Shown piece after piece: positions 19,118-27,549 of a stretch of DNA of 64,000 nt; positions within the stretch are counted from its first letter, which is position 1, and each line of letters begins with the position of its first letter. The notes below the pieces were generated by a model, which saw only the letters and a program-made list of their open reading frames with translations, was not told where the DNA came from and made no database searches. The translations under genes were made by a program, and so were the position numbers. The stretch spans positions 124,001 to 188,000 of the forward strand of contig NZ_JYLO01000014.1 of assembly GCF_001439845.1 (NCBI RefSeq), in the 5' to 3' direction. Origin of the DNA: Pseudomonas lactis. Its GTDB lineage: Bacteria > Pseudomonadota > Gammaproteobacteria > Pseudomonadales > Pseudomonadaceae.

Positions 19118-20149
19118 TTACTGAATGTTGGCGGAAGCTTTGCGAACCTGCTCTACCACCGATGGCGGCAGCGGGATGTAACCCATCGAGTCGGCGATTT
19201 TCTGCCCCTCGGTCAGGCTGTACTCAACCATTTCGCGCATGGCCTTGGCCTTGGCAGGGTTGCCGTTGTCCTTGCGGAAGATCATCCAGGTGTACGAGGT
19301 GATCGGGTAAGACTTGGCACCGTCCGGGTCCGGCAACCAGGCCACCAGGCTTTCCGGCATCTTCACGGCGGCCAGGGCCTCGGCGCCGCTTTCAGCGTTT
19401 GGCACCACGTACTGGCCGGCCTTGTTCTGCAACTGGGCGAAGTCAACCTTGGCCAGTTTGGCGAAGCCGTACTCGATGTAGCCAATTGCGCCTGGGGTCT
19501 GGCGTACGGTGGCGGTCACACCATCGTTCTTGGGCGACTTGATGAATTTGTCGCTGGCCGGCCAGTTGACGGTGTTGCCCTCCCCCAGCGCCGTTTTGAA
19601 TTCAGGGTTGATGGTGGCCAGGTGTTTGGTGAAGACCGCTGTGGTGCCGCTGGAATCTGCACGCACAACCACCGTGATCGGCGTGTCGCTGAGCTTCAGG
19701 TCCGGGTTGGCGGCGACGATCTGTGGGTCGTTCCACTTGGTGATCTTGCCCAGGAAGATATTGGAGTAAACATCACGTGGCAGCTTGAGGCCCTTGGGAT
19801 TGCCCGGCAGGTTATACGCCAGCACGATTTCACCGGCGGTCATTGGCAGCAACTGCACGCCTTCGGCGACCTTGGCGATGTCTTCGTCTTTCATGGCCGA
19901 GTCACTGGCGGCGAAGTCGACGGTTTTATTCAGGAAGTCCTGCACACCTGCGCCGCTGCCCTTGGATTGATAATCCACGGTGACGCCAGCGGTCTTCTTG
20001 CTGAAATCCTTGAACCAGGTGAGGTAGATAGGTGCAGGGAAGCTGGCGCCAGAGCCGGTGAGGCGCACGTTTTCGGCGGCGAAGGTCACGGAGGAGGCAC
20101 ACAGGGATACCGTAATGGCGAGTGCTGCGGACTTCATCAAGCTTTTCAT
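19118..20149 (-). CDS. pstS: Periplasmic phosphate-binding protein PstS
   Basis: Binds phosphate in the periplasm and delivers it to PstCA. 343 residues: a signal peptide ending near SSVTFA, then LTGSGASFPAPIY and DYQSKGSGAGVQ, both phosphate-loop signatures of PstS. The frame is open further upstream (to 20386), but ATG 20149 gives a proper signal peptide and family length; ATG 20137 is an alternative. First gene of the unit, with a Pho-box-like site about 50 bases upstream. Confidence 0.95.
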   Translation of the reverse strand: MKSLMKSAALAITVSLCASSVTFAAENVRLTGSGASFPAPIYLTWFKDFSKKTAGVTVDYQSKGSGAGVQDFLNKTVDFAASDSAMKDEDIAKVAEGVQLLPMTAGEIVLAYNLPGNPKGLKLPRDVYSNIFLGKITKWNDPQIVAANPDLKLSDTPITVVVRADSSGTTAVFTKHLATINPEFKTALGEGNTVNWPASDKFIKSPKNDGVTATVRQTPGAIGYIEYGFAKLAKVDFAQLQNKAGQYVVPNAESGAEALAAVKMPESLVAWLPDPDGAKSYPITSYTWMIFRKDNGNPAKAKAMREMVEYSLTEGQKIADSMGYIPLPPSVVEQVRKASANIQ

Positions 20150-20198
20150 TAAAAGGAACTCGTTGTGGTGACGGGCTCCCGAACTGTGAAGCAGGGTT

Positions 20199-20216
20199 GT
20201 TACATTTTTATGAAAA
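20199..20216 (-). promoter_or_regulatory. Pho-box-like site upstream of pstS
   Basis: On the minus strand TTTTCAT-AAAA-ATGTAAC matches the layout of the PhoB half-site repeat (CTGTCAT, 4-base AT spacer, CTGTCAT) at 9 of 14 half-site positions. Its position about 50 bases before the pstS start fits a PhoB-activated promoter. A clear -10 box is not obvious. Confidence 0.5.
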
Positions 20217-20345
20217 TTGAATGGCGAGAGGGTGTTTTGTCCTGCTTTGCCGCCGCAGGGCTGAATTTTTAGGACATGGGTTAGTAACAAAATAAGACTA
20301 AGAACCTGCACGCGCCGCTTTTTTGGCGCCTTTTTTGGACAGCGT

Positions 20346-20376
20346 GAGGTGAGCTTGAAGACATACAGCTCACCTC
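20346..20376. repeat. Intergenic inverted repeat between pstS and Tsx-like gene
   Basis: Perfect 10-base arms GAGGTGAGCT and AGCTCACCTC separated by 11 bases, 25 bases after the stop of the Tsx-like gene. It can form a hairpin, but a T-run does not follow directly on the minus strand, so its role as terminator is uncertain. Confidence 0.5.
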
Positions 20377-20401
20377 GCCCTGTCACAATCGGGTTTAAAC
20401 T

Positions 20402-21271
20402 TCAGAAGTGCCACTCAAGGTGGAACGTCGGCGCATGCGTATCGGTACCCGGTTTATTGATCGCGCCATACTTGTGTTTCCAGTACTCATAGCCCGGACC
20501 GACCAATAGGGTATTTTTGCGACCCCATGCCAGTTGCCCGACATCGACCATCAATGACGCGCGCACCAGGCTTTCCTCGGCCGTATCCTGCTTGAAGTAA
20601 TCCTTGCCCTTCTCGGTCTTGTAGCTGGCAAAACCCTGGAATTTGAGGGGCACGCCGGCCACCTGGAACGGGATGCCCCAGACCATGTGCAACACATAGT
20701 ACGGGTCGAACTGGATGTTTTCGGCCTGGCACGCATTCAACCCGCAGTGGTTCCATTCCATGGCATACAGCAGGCTGATATCCAGGTAACCGGGCACGTC
20801 GAACTTGAGCGTCGGACCGGCCACCAACATGCGCTTGCGGGTAGCGAACTCGGTGTTCTTGTAGTTGAGCTCAACTCCGCCGCTCAGGGCCACCTCCTTG
20901 ACCGGACCAAAGGCCATCGACCGCTCGAACACCTGGCTGAGGAACAGTTGATGGCGGTACACCAGATAGGCCTCGGTCGCACCCGAATCGCTGTCTTTCT
21001 TTGGATCGTTACTGTCGGACTTGAGTACGTCCAGGTTGAAGAAATTGGAACCGGTCTCATTGCCGCTGGCATGGCCCAGTTGGTAGATCTCCTTCTGGAC
21101 CTTGCCACGGATGCTGGGTTCGGTGAAGTCGGTACCGTAGCGAAAACCGATGAAGGTATCGCTCCAGTCCTTGGCCTGTGCCGGGCTTGAGATCAGACTC
21201 ATTGCACCCGCGGTTATCAAAAGAGCCTTGCAATACGTTTTTTGTAATTGTTGTACGTACATGTTCAGCAT
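20402..21271 (-). CDS. Tsx-like outer-membrane channel
   Basis: 289 residues with a signal peptide ending SSPAQA and then WSDTFIGFRYGTDFTEP, the characteristic start of Tsx/OmpK-type nucleoside-channel barrels. The C-terminus HLEWHF ends in Phe as expected for outer-membrane barrels. Last gene of the minus-strand aromatic operon, so it may admit the pathway substrate rather than nucleosides. ATG 21262 is an alternative start three codons in. Confidence 0.82.
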   Translation of the reverse strand: MLNMYVQQLQKTYCKALLITAGAMSLISSPAQAKDWSDTFIGFRYGTDFTEPSIRGKVQKEIYQLGHASGNETGSNFFNLDVLKSDSNDPKKDSDSGATEAYLVYRHQLFLSQVFERSMAFGPVKEVALSGGVELNYKNTEFATRKRMLVAGPTLKFDVPGYLDISLLYAMEWNHCGLNACQAENIQFDPYYVLHMVWGIPFQVAGVPLKFQGFASYKTEKGKDYFKQDTAEESLVRASLMVDVGQLAWGRKNTLLVGPGYEYWKHKYGAINKPGTDTHAPTFHLEWHF

Positions 21272-21382
21272 TCCATCACGTCAAAGTTCCAGCCATCCCG
21301 GTTTCCAGGCATGCGCAAGCCTTGCCCGGACGACCACCAGGGCCGGGTTCAAGTTGCCAGGGGTGCTATGGCTTAGCGGACG

Positions 21383-21766
21383 TTAGCCATGGGTATGACG
21401 AGTGGATTGCCAGGCAATCATTTGCCAGCCGTTATTGCCCGCCTTCCACACGCTGATGTAGCGCGAGTTGAGGACCATGGGCTCGCCACGGATCACCACG
21501 TCCATATCGATCAGCCCGGTAACGACCACGCATTCCCCTACCCTGCGCATCTGCTCGTCATGGCTGGTGAAGCCGCGATAGCGCCAAACGCCCTCTCGCA
21601 TGCCCTGCAGGTAGCTGCTCTTGCTGTCGCTCTTGCCGTCGGAGTGGCTGTAGGTCAAGTCTCGGGTATAGATACTTTCCAGGAAGTCCATATCGCCCTC
21701 GACCATGGCCTGGCGGCGGCGCAATTCCAGGGTTTGGATCTGTTGTTCTACGCGTTGCTCTGACAT
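21383..21766 (-). CDS. NTF2-like (SnoaL/DUF4440-type) small protein
   Basis: 127-residue alpha+beta protein. The pattern of an N-terminal helix, DFLESIYTRDLTYSHSDG, then beta strands ending WQMIAWQSTR is typical of the NTF2-like superfamily, which includes isomerases, dehydratases and hydrolases acting on small cyclic compounds. GGAG lies about 9 bases before ATG 21766; an upstream in-frame start at 21793 lacks this. It sits between the MFS and Tsx-like genes, so it may act on a pathway intermediate; the reaction is unknown. Confidence 0.75.
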   Translation of the reverse strand: MSEQRVEQQIQTLELRRRQAMVEGDMDFLESIYTRDLTYSHSDGKSDSKSSYLQGMREGVWRYRGFTSHDEQMRRVGECVVVTGLIDMDVVIRGEPMVLNSRYISVWKAGNNGWQMIAWQSTRHTHG

Positions 21767-21796
21767 CGTTTGATACTCCAGTGTTGATCTCAAACT

Positions 21797-23029
21797 TCAG
21801 GAATCCGTGGTTTTCAGCGCCCCTCCCGCGCGAGCGGGCACATCTGACTCCACCTGGGGCATAAACAACAGCGTGACAGTGGCCAAGGCAAAAAAACCGG
21901 CGCACACCAACAGGCCCCACGCCAGGCTGTAGTGGGTGGCGATACCACTCAGCAGGAGCGGCGCAAAAGCCGCCAGGCCCCGGCCAAAGTTGAAGCAGAA
22001 GCCCGCGCCGAGAGTGCGTACCCGCGTGGGGTACAACGCACTGAAGTAGGAGGCAAACAAACTGGCAAAGGCATAGAAGAAGGCATAGATCGGCCCTAGC
22101 CAGAACAGAATGGCGTTATCGGTGGTGAGTGCATAAATCGATAACATCAGCGCGCTGCCGAGCAATGACAGGAGCGTGGCGTTGCGTTTACCGATGTGGT
22201 CAGCGATGAAGCCGAAGGCATTGATACCGATAAAGGCGCCGATGTTGAGGATCGCCATGAAGTTGGCCATCATCCCAATGTCCAGTCCGCGCTCCTTGAT
22301 CAAGTAGGTGGGCAACCAAGTGCTCGCCCCCCAGAAGCCAATCACCGCAAAACTCGCCGCCAGGGTACCCAGCAGGGTCAGGCGCAGCAGTTCGGGGGAA
22401 AATATTTCGCGTATCGAGACATGCTTGTGCTGGCTGGGGCCGGCCATGTTGCGGATTTTCTGCGCGGTCCATTCCGGTGACTCAGGCACAAAGAAAAACA
22501 GATACGCCAGCGGGATCAAGGTGGAGATCCCCGCCACCATGAACAGGGTTTGCCAGTCTGGCAGGTAGCTGGCCGCCACCATTGCCGCGATGGCGGCGCC
22601 AATCGGGAATGAACTCAACACGAACCCGATCGCTCGTGCCCGTTGATGGGCAGGCCAGGTTTCCGTTACATAGGCTGAGACAATCCCCCACACCCCGCCC
22701 AAGCCCAGCCCGGACAGAAACCGCAGGAGCAGGAGCAAGCCCCAGTTGTGCGTGGTAGCGACCAGCGTGGTCAACACGCCGAACACGATCAACGAGATCA
22801 GCAGGGCTTTGCGTCGGCCGTAGTTGTCGCAATACCACCCCGTGGTAATGCCGCTCAAACCGATCCCCAGCAGGGTTGCCGAGGCGAGCATGCCAGCTTC
22901 ATTGAACGTCAGGCCCAGGTCCTGGCGGATCACCGGGAGCGCAATGGTGAGTAGGATGATCTCCATGGCGTCAAACAGATACGCAAGGAAACCGCCGATA
23001 AGTACATGCCATTTGGATAGAGCTCGCAT
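21797..23029 (-). CDS. MFS transporter, aromatic acid:H+ symporter type
   Basis: 410 residues and about 12 membrane segments. FDAMEI in helix 1 carries the membrane Asp typical of the AAHS family (PcaK, BenK). The helix 2-3 loop reads DNYGRRKALL and a PESPEW motif follows helix 6. Probably imports an aromatic acid or related compound for the dioxygenase pathway. It lies 104 bases after the RutE-like gene, a gap holding a long hairpin. Confidence 0.88.
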   Translation of the reverse strand: MRALSKWHVLIGGFLAYLFDAMEIILLTIALPVIRQDLGLTFNEAGMLASATLLGIGLSGITTGWYCDNYGRRKALLISLIVFGVLTTLVATTHNWGLLLLLRFLSGLGLGGVWGIVSAYVTETWPAHQRARAIGFVLSSFPIGAAIAAMVAASYLPDWQTLFMVAGISTLIPLAYLFFFVPESPEWTAQKIRNMAGPSQHKHVSIREIFSPELLRLTLLGTLAASFAVIGFWGASTWLPTYLIKERGLDIGMMANFMAILNIGAFIGINAFGFIADHIGKRNATLLSLLGSALMLSIYALTTDNAILFWLGPIYAFFYAFASLFASYFSALYPTRVRTLGAGFCFNFGRGLAAFAPLLLSGIATHYSLAWGLLVCAGFFALATVTLLFMPQVESDVPARAGGALKTTDS

Positions 23030-23058
23030 TGCAGGTTTTCCTTATTGTTGTTGTTTTG

Positions 23059-23108
23059 CCAGGCCGATCGACAGACGTGATGCATCGCAGCACGCTTGAT
23101 CGGCCTGG
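23059..23108. repeat. Inverted repeat between RutE-like and MFS genes
   Basis: Perfect 11-base arms CCAGGCCGATC (23059-23069) and GATCGGCCTGG (23098-23108) with a 28-base spacer. No T-run, so it may stabilise or process the operon mRNA rather than terminate it. Confidence 0.55.
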
Positions 23109-23133
23109 AGGATTTACGGGTGCGGTCAGTCAG

Positions 23134-23757
23134 TTACAGCAGGGCGCAGGCCTCGTCGAAGCCCAGCCGCGGGTTACGGGCAAAGAGTTTTGCGGGGTCG
23201 CCATAGCCGAGGTTGCACAGGAAGTTCGTCTTGATCTTCATCCCGGCAAAGGCCTGCATGCCCTCGGTCCCTGGAGCAAAGAACGTCTGGTCGACCTGTG
23301 CGTGGTCAAACCCGGACATCGGCCCGCAGTCAAGGCCCAGAGCCCGGGCCGCGAGAATGAAGTAGCCGCCCTGCAGCGAACTGTTGCGAAACGCGGTGGA
23401 CTCAAGCAAATCCGGCTGGTCGGCAAACCAGTCGCGTACTGTGGGGTTGTGCGCAAACAACCTGGGCAACTGCGTATGGAACTGCGTGTCGTAGCCAATG
23501 ATTGCCGTCACCGGGGCGCCCAGGGTCTTCTCGACATTGCCGGCGCTCAGGGCTGGCAGCAAACGCTGCCGGGATTGGGCACTGCGTAAAAACACAATGC
23601 GCGCAGGGCAGCCGTTGGCGCTGGTCGGGCCCCAGCGCATCAGGTCGTAGAGTGCCTTGAGGGTTTGATCATCCACCGGTTTATCCAGCCAGCCGTTCTG
23701 GCTACGGGCCTGGCGAAACAACTTATCGAGCACCTGCTCGCTGATTACCTGACTCAT
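23134..23757 (-). CDS. Nitroreductase-family reductase, RutE/malonic semialdehyde reductase-like
   Basis: 207-residue flavin-dependent oxidoreductase. Strong resemblance to RutE: NGWLDKPV, LMRWGPTSANGCPARIVF, TAFRNSSLQ, ALGLDCGPMSGFD and NLGYGDPAKLFARNPRL all fall in RutE order. GAGG 9 bases before ATG 23757 supports that start over 23772. RutE normally belongs to pyrimidine degradation, but no rut genes are nearby; here it follows a ring-cleavage dioxygenase by 11 bases, so it may reduce an aldehyde or enone produced by that pathway. FMN use is from the family. Confidence 0.85.
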   Translation of the reverse strand: MSQVISEQVLDKLFRQARSQNGWLDKPVDDQTLKALYDLMRWGPTSANGCPARIVFLRSAQSRQRLLPALSAGNVEKTLGAPVTAIIGYDTQFHTQLPRLFAHNPTVRDWFADQPDLLESTAFRNSSLQGGYFILAARALGLDCGPMSGFDHAQVDQTFFAPGTEGMQAFAGMKIKTNFLCNLGYGDPAKLFARNPRLGFDEACALL

Positions 23758-23768
23758 GGCATCTGTCC

Positions 23769-24764
23769 TCAACTGCGTCGTTGACGGTCTGAAGTCGACC
23801 GGGGCAAGGTCTGTTCAGCGGCACACTCGCCGCCTAGGAAGAACTCCACCGACATCGGCGGGCCCCACTGGTAGAGGCTGGCGTCGCACGCCTGGGTGTA
23901 ACCCGAGGGCGAGTCCTGGTTGAACAGGTCGCCATCGGTGAAGTGCTCGATAAGGTTGCCGGACGGGTCCCGCCAATAATCGAAGATCTGGCTGCCCAGC
24001 ATGTGCCGGCCTACCCCCCAGAACGGCGACCAACCTTGCAGGGTCATCCACTCGTGGCCCAGGCACTGCGCGTCAAAATCCTGCACCTCGAAGGACACGT
24101 GATGGACGAAGTCCTTCGGTGCCTGGAACAGGGCGATGGTGTGATGGTCAGTCCAGGCGCTGCCACGGTTCAACCGCAGGAAGGCCGCGCTCGGGCGGTC
24201 CCGGTCAGGCTCCTGAACCACAAGGTCCGAAGGCAGCATGCCGAGCACTTGCTGGTACCAGGCCAGGTGCTGCGGCATGTCCTGCACGCCAATCGCCGCA
24301 TGACCCAGGCGCAGGACTTGTGCCGCGCCCTTGCCGGGCCGCTGCACATCGCCAAAGCGTTGCTTGTGATGGGCCGAGTTGAGGGTCAACGCAGCACGCT
24401 GGGGCAGCGTGCCCACGGCTTCGATACCGTGGGCCAGCTCGATGCGCCGCCCCGAGGGATCATGCAAGGCGACGTACTGCCCTCCTCCGGGGCCTTCCAG
24501 CGGCCGGATCGCCGAGGCCCCCGGCAACCGGGTAGCCTGGTGCAAGTCATCGAGGCTTTCGACGGCGAACGCGATGGCGCCAAAGCTGGCTTCAACAGCC
24601 TTCTCGGCGATGTACACATAGGGCAGTGAGCAGGTACCGCGAAAATACAGGCGTTGCTCGGTACGGTGCATAACCACCAGGCCGAAATCGGTCAGGAAAC
24701 GTTCGACCACTCCAAGGTCGGGATGACGGTAGAGCACATGGTTGATGTCTTTGATCTGCAGCAC
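23769..24764 (-). CDS. Extradiol ring-cleavage dioxygenase (VOC superfamily)
   Basis: 331 residues with two vicinal-oxygen-chelate modules (about 1-115 and 150-280), like catechol 2,3-dioxygenase and 2,3-dihydroxybiphenyl dioxygenase. Putative Fe(II) ligands are His155 in LGHAAIGV, a His of HHVSF (221/222) and Glu273 in IEHF. It would cleave a catechol-type ring next to the hydroxyls. The substrate cannot be read from sequence; the long C-terminal tail after residue 285 may shape specificity. Second gene of the operon, downstream of the FAH-family hydrolase. Confidence 0.85.
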   Translation of the reverse strand: MLQIKDINHVLYRHPDLGVVERFLTDFGLVVMHRTEQRLYFRGTCSLPYVYIAEKAVEASFGAIAFAVESLDDLHQATRLPGASAIRPLEGPGGGQYVALHDPSGRRIELAHGIEAVGTLPQRAALTLNSAHHKQRFGDVQRPGKGAAQVLRLGHAAIGVQDMPQHLAWYQQVLGMLPSDLVVQEPDRDRPSAAFLRLNRGSAWTDHHTIALFQAPKDFVHHVSFEVQDFDAQCLGHEWMTLQGWSPFWGVGRHMLGSQIFDYWRDPSGNLIEHFTDGDLFNQDSPSGYTQACDASLYQWGPPMSVEFFLGGECAAEQTLPRSTSDRQRRS

Positions 24765-24815
24765 GGTAGTTGCTCCTGGGCATTCAATGGGCAGGACAAC
24801 CGGTGGTCAAAACCA

Positions 24816-24853
24816 GGGCAGCCGGGATCGCTGCCCACCGTAGTGACGGTGGG
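24816..24853. promoter_or_regulatory. Two overlapping hairpins before the dioxygenase gene
   Basis: GGGCAGC (24816) can pair with GCTGCCC (24830), and CCCACCGT (24834) with ACGGTGGG (24846). The two stems share bases 24834-24836, so they compete in part. They lie in the 128-base gap between the FAH-family gene and the dioxygenase gene. Attenuation or mRNA processing is inference. Confidence 0.4.
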
Positions 24854-24892
24854 TCGGTTGTGCTGCGCGCTCGAAAAAACTGAGGCGTGGAC

Positions 24893-25759
24893 TCAGGCCG
24901 CTGAAGGCTCGTCGGCGATCAGGTTGCTCAAGGTGCCAAGGCCTTCGATCTCCACGGTGCAGAGGTCGCCAGGCTTCATGAACAGTGGCGGGCGTCGCGC
25001 CCAGCCAATCCCTGCCGGCGTGCCGGTGACGATCACGTCACCGGGTTCCAGGGTCACCGCTTCACTGAGCACGGCGATCAGTTCGGCGACCCCAAAGATC
25101 ATGTCGGCGGTATTGCCCTGCTGCACCACCGTGCCATTGAGGCGGGTCACCAGGTTGAGGCCGACTGCCCCCGCTGGCAGTTCGTCTGCACTGACGAAGG
25201 TCGGACCAAACGCGCCAGTGGCGTCGAAGTTCTTGCCAATGGTCCATTGCGGCGATTTGAACTGGTAATCGCGAACCGAGGCTTCATTGAAGATCGCGTA
25301 GCCCGCCACATGCTCCAGGGCCTGCGCGCGCGCGATATGCCGGCCCCCAGTGCCGATCACTACCGCCAGCTCTCCTTCGTAGTCCAGTTGTTCGGAGACA
25401 CGCGGGCGCAGGATGGGTTCGCCATGGCCGACCAGGCTGGTGCTGAAACGCGGAAAAAAGGTCGGATAGGTCGGCTGTTCATAAGGGCTTTCCTTGGTGT
25501 GATCGGCGTAATTCAGGCCGACACACACAATCTTGCCCGGGCGCTCCAGCGGGGGCAGGTAACGCAGCTTCGATGGATCGAGCAAACGGGCGTCGCTCAA
25601 GCGCTGATGAGCCGCTTGCAGCGCGTTCGGACCGGCCTTGAGCAAGCTCTCCAGGGCACCCGGATAACCACTTTCCTGTTCGGTCAAACCTCGCAGCGCG
25701 CCTGCTTTTTCAATGGCCAGACCTTTGGTGGAGCCTTCCAAAAAGTGTACGAAACGCAT
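24893..25759 (-). CDS. Fumarylacetoacetate hydrolase-family protein
   Basis: 288 residues with the FAH catalytic core: KIVCVGLNYADH, the metal-binding DYEGELAVVIG, FNEASVRDYQ, TGKNFD-like IGKNFDATGAFGP and VIVTGTPAGIGW. Such enzymes hydrolyse acylpyruvates or hydrate/decarboxylate products of meta-cleavage. GAGG 9 bases upstream sets the start at 25759; the frame continues to 25831 across the operator and is not used. First gene of the operon, 30 bases from the TetR-type operator, so repression is likely direct. Confidence 0.88.
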   Translation of the reverse strand: MRFVHFLEGSTKGLAIEKAGALRGLTEQESGYPGALESLLKAGPNALQAAHQRLSDARLLDPSKLRYLPPLERPGKIVCVGLNYADHTKESPYEQPTYPTFFPRFSTSLVGHGEPILRPRVSEQLDYEGELAVVIGTGGRHIARAQALEHVAGYAIFNEASVRDYQFKSPQWTIGKNFDATGAFGPTFVSADELPAGAVGLNLVTRLNGTVVQQGNTADMIFGVAELIAVLSEAVTLEPGDVIVTGTPAGIGWARRPPLFMKPGDLCTVEIEGLGTLSNLIADEPSAA

Positions 25760-25788
25760 GATCACTACCTCTGTTGTTGTTATAGTTC

Positions 25789-25809
25789 GGTACGGTACGT
25801 TACCGTACC
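25789..25809. promoter_or_regulatory. TetR-type operator
   Basis: Perfect inverted repeat GGTACGGTA, 3-base spacer CGT, TACCGTACC, located between the divergent FAH-family gene (start 25759) and the tetR-family gene (start 25986). Size and symmetry fit TetR-family dimers. Pairing with the neighbouring regulator is inference. Confidence 0.72.
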
Positions 25810-25985
25810 CTTTCGTCGAAAATGCGCCCAAATAAATAACTCGTCAAGGGTCATCAAAGTGTTTTTACAAAAAACATTCCGGGGCAATCGCTTGATTCGT
25901 CCCTCTGCGCGGCTGGAAGGCTTGTGCAGAGCGGCGTAGGCTAGGAGAACTTTTGAATTGTTCTTTTCAGGAATAGCCGAGCCAC

Positions 25986-26606
25986 ATGCAAACCCCTACC
26001 CCGAGGCAAGCAGCAAAGCGTCAAAGTATTCTCCAGGCTGCGACTGATATGTTTCTCGCAGAAGGCTATTCAGGGGTCAGTGTTGACGGGATCATCGCCA
26101 ACATTGGCGGCTCCAAACGCACGCTCTATGCCTACTTCGGCGGCAAGGAAGGGTTGTTCGCCGCGATTATCGAGCAACTGTGCGCAGAAAACGTCAGCCC
26201 GCTGACTCACATGACCCTCGCTCAGAAGCCTCTACAGGAGGCACTGACGACCATTGCACGGGTCTTTCTCGATGTGGTGCTGTCGCCTCGCACCCTGGCC
26301 CTGCATCGCCTAATCGTGTCCGAGGCCCTGCGCGCGCCGGAGGCTGCAAAGTCGTTCTTCGAGGCTGCCCCCGCAACGGCCTATAGCTGCCTGGCCGATT
26401 ACTTTACCTGGGCCGAGGAAGCCGGGCTGGTCATGCCGGGCAACCCGCAGACCCGCGCGAAGATCTTCCTTGATGCGCTGACCGGCGACATGCAGTTGCG
26501 CTGCCTGCTCGGGCTTAGCTCATGCCCTGGAAAAGCCGCGCGCGAGCACCTGATCAGTGAGACCACAGCGATTTTCATCAACGGGTTGTCAACTGACAGG
26601 CACTAG
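25986..26606 (+). CDS. TetR-family transcriptional regulator
   Basis: 206 residues. The N-terminal helix-turn-helix reads ILQAATDMFLAEGYSGVSVD followed by GGSKRTLYAYFGGKEGLFAA, the standard TetR DNA-binding domain. The C-terminal half is the helical ligand-binding domain, of AcrR C-terminal type. Divergent from the dioxygenase operon with a palindromic operator between them, it likely represses that operon until an aromatic substrate or intermediate binds. Its stop overlaps the end of the convergent MetA-type gene by four bases. Confidence 0.9.
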   Translation: MQTPTPRQAAKRQSILQAATDMFLAEGYSGVSVDGIIANIGGSKRTLYAYFGGKEGLFAAIIEQLCAENVSPLTHMTLAQKPLQEALTTIARVFLDVVLSPRTLALHRLIVSEALRAPEAAKSFFEAAPATAYSCLADYFTWAEEAGLVMPGNPQTRAKIFLDALTGDMQLRCLLGLSSCPGKAAREHLISETTAIFINGLSTDRH

Positions 26607-27526
26607 AACCCATGAAGGTAACGTAGCGTCAATTGGGTGCCCTGCGCGCGGTTTTCAGCGCCACTTTCAAAATACAGATTGGCGAAGAATGTCTGGCTTC
26701 CCTGCTGGTACATCACCCCTGGCCCGATCCCTGTCACCTGTTCCCTGGAGTCACGCTGGCGATGCCCATCAATGCGGTCATCGCTGATCTGATTGAGTTG
26801 ATAGCCTGCAACGCCGATACGCCACTTCTCGGCAACGGCATAAGAAACCGACAGGTTGCTATGAAACGCCTCTCCCGGCTGGATACTGCCGGCTTGCAGG
26901 ACTGACGCCGGATCGTTATTGCGGCTTGACCACGCATAATTGAAACGACCACTGACCTCCAGGCGGTCAGTCAACTCCCAGGTGAACACGTAATGGGGGT
27001 TGAACACCCAGACATTGCTCCCGGTATTGAGGCTCGAATCCTTGTTATAGGAACCCGTCGGCAAGGAGAACACGAAATTCAAGCGCTGCCAGTACGGGCG
27101 GCCGAAGAACGACACCGGGGCCCACTGCAACAGAAACGGACTGACGATCATGTCACCCTGGCGAGTCCGTCGTCCCTTGGGGCCCTGATCGATCTCTATC
27201 TCCAGGTTCACCAGTGGCAATAGCACTTCGGCGCCATAGTTCGCTCCCAGCAGAGTCTTGTCGCTGAAGTAAGCCAGGTGCGGCAGTACCGTGGTGCTGT
27301 GCACCTGCTGCCGCCCCGGCAACGCATGTCCATGGGCATCGTAGGCCGAGTTGCTGCGGTAATACTGCACCGGTAACTCGAACAACGCACCGGGGCCGGC
27401 GACCCCATCCATGAAACTGGCATTGCCCAGGGCCAGAGGTGGCAGGCTGATGCTGTCAGCCTCGCTCGTGGCGCAGGCCAGTGCCGAGCTGATGCCCAGC
27501 ACCCGAATCCATTGGGTTTGACTCAT
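26603..27526 (-). CDS. MetA-type outer-membrane protein (phenol meta-pathway family)
   Basis: 307 residues: a signal peptide, then LPPLALGNASFMDGVAGPGALFELPVQYY and a beta-strand-rich body with FNPHYVFTWEL and a C-terminal LRYLHGF, as in the phenol_MetA_deg family of outer-membrane proteins often found beside aromatic-degradation genes. A role in uptake of hydrophobic or aromatic substrates is assumed for the family but poorly proven. Last gene of the efflux/porin block, 23 bases after the OprD-type porin. Confidence 0.78.
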   Translation of the reverse strand: MSQTQWIRVLGISSALACATSEADSISLPPLALGNASFMDGVAGPGALFELPVQYYRSNSAYDAHGHALPGRQQVHSTTVLPHLAYFSDKTLLGANYGAEVLLPLVNLEIEIDQGPKGRRTRQGDMIVSPFLLQWAPVSFFGRPYWQRLNFVFSLPTGSYNKDSSLNTGSNVWVFNPHYVFTWELTDRLEVSGRFNYAWSSRNNDPASVLQAGSIQPGEAFHSNLSVSYAVAEKWRIGVAGYQLNQISDDRIDGHRQRDSREQVTGIGPGVMYQQGSQTFFANLYFESGAENRAQGTQLTLRYLHGF

Positions 27527-27549
27527 ACAACACCTTCATTGAATAACGA

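Noticed and set aside
18093..19124. Long plus-strand frame opposite pstC
   Set aside because: pstC on the other strand is a clear, full-length gene; the shadow frame is His/Gln/Arg-rich with no recognisable domain.
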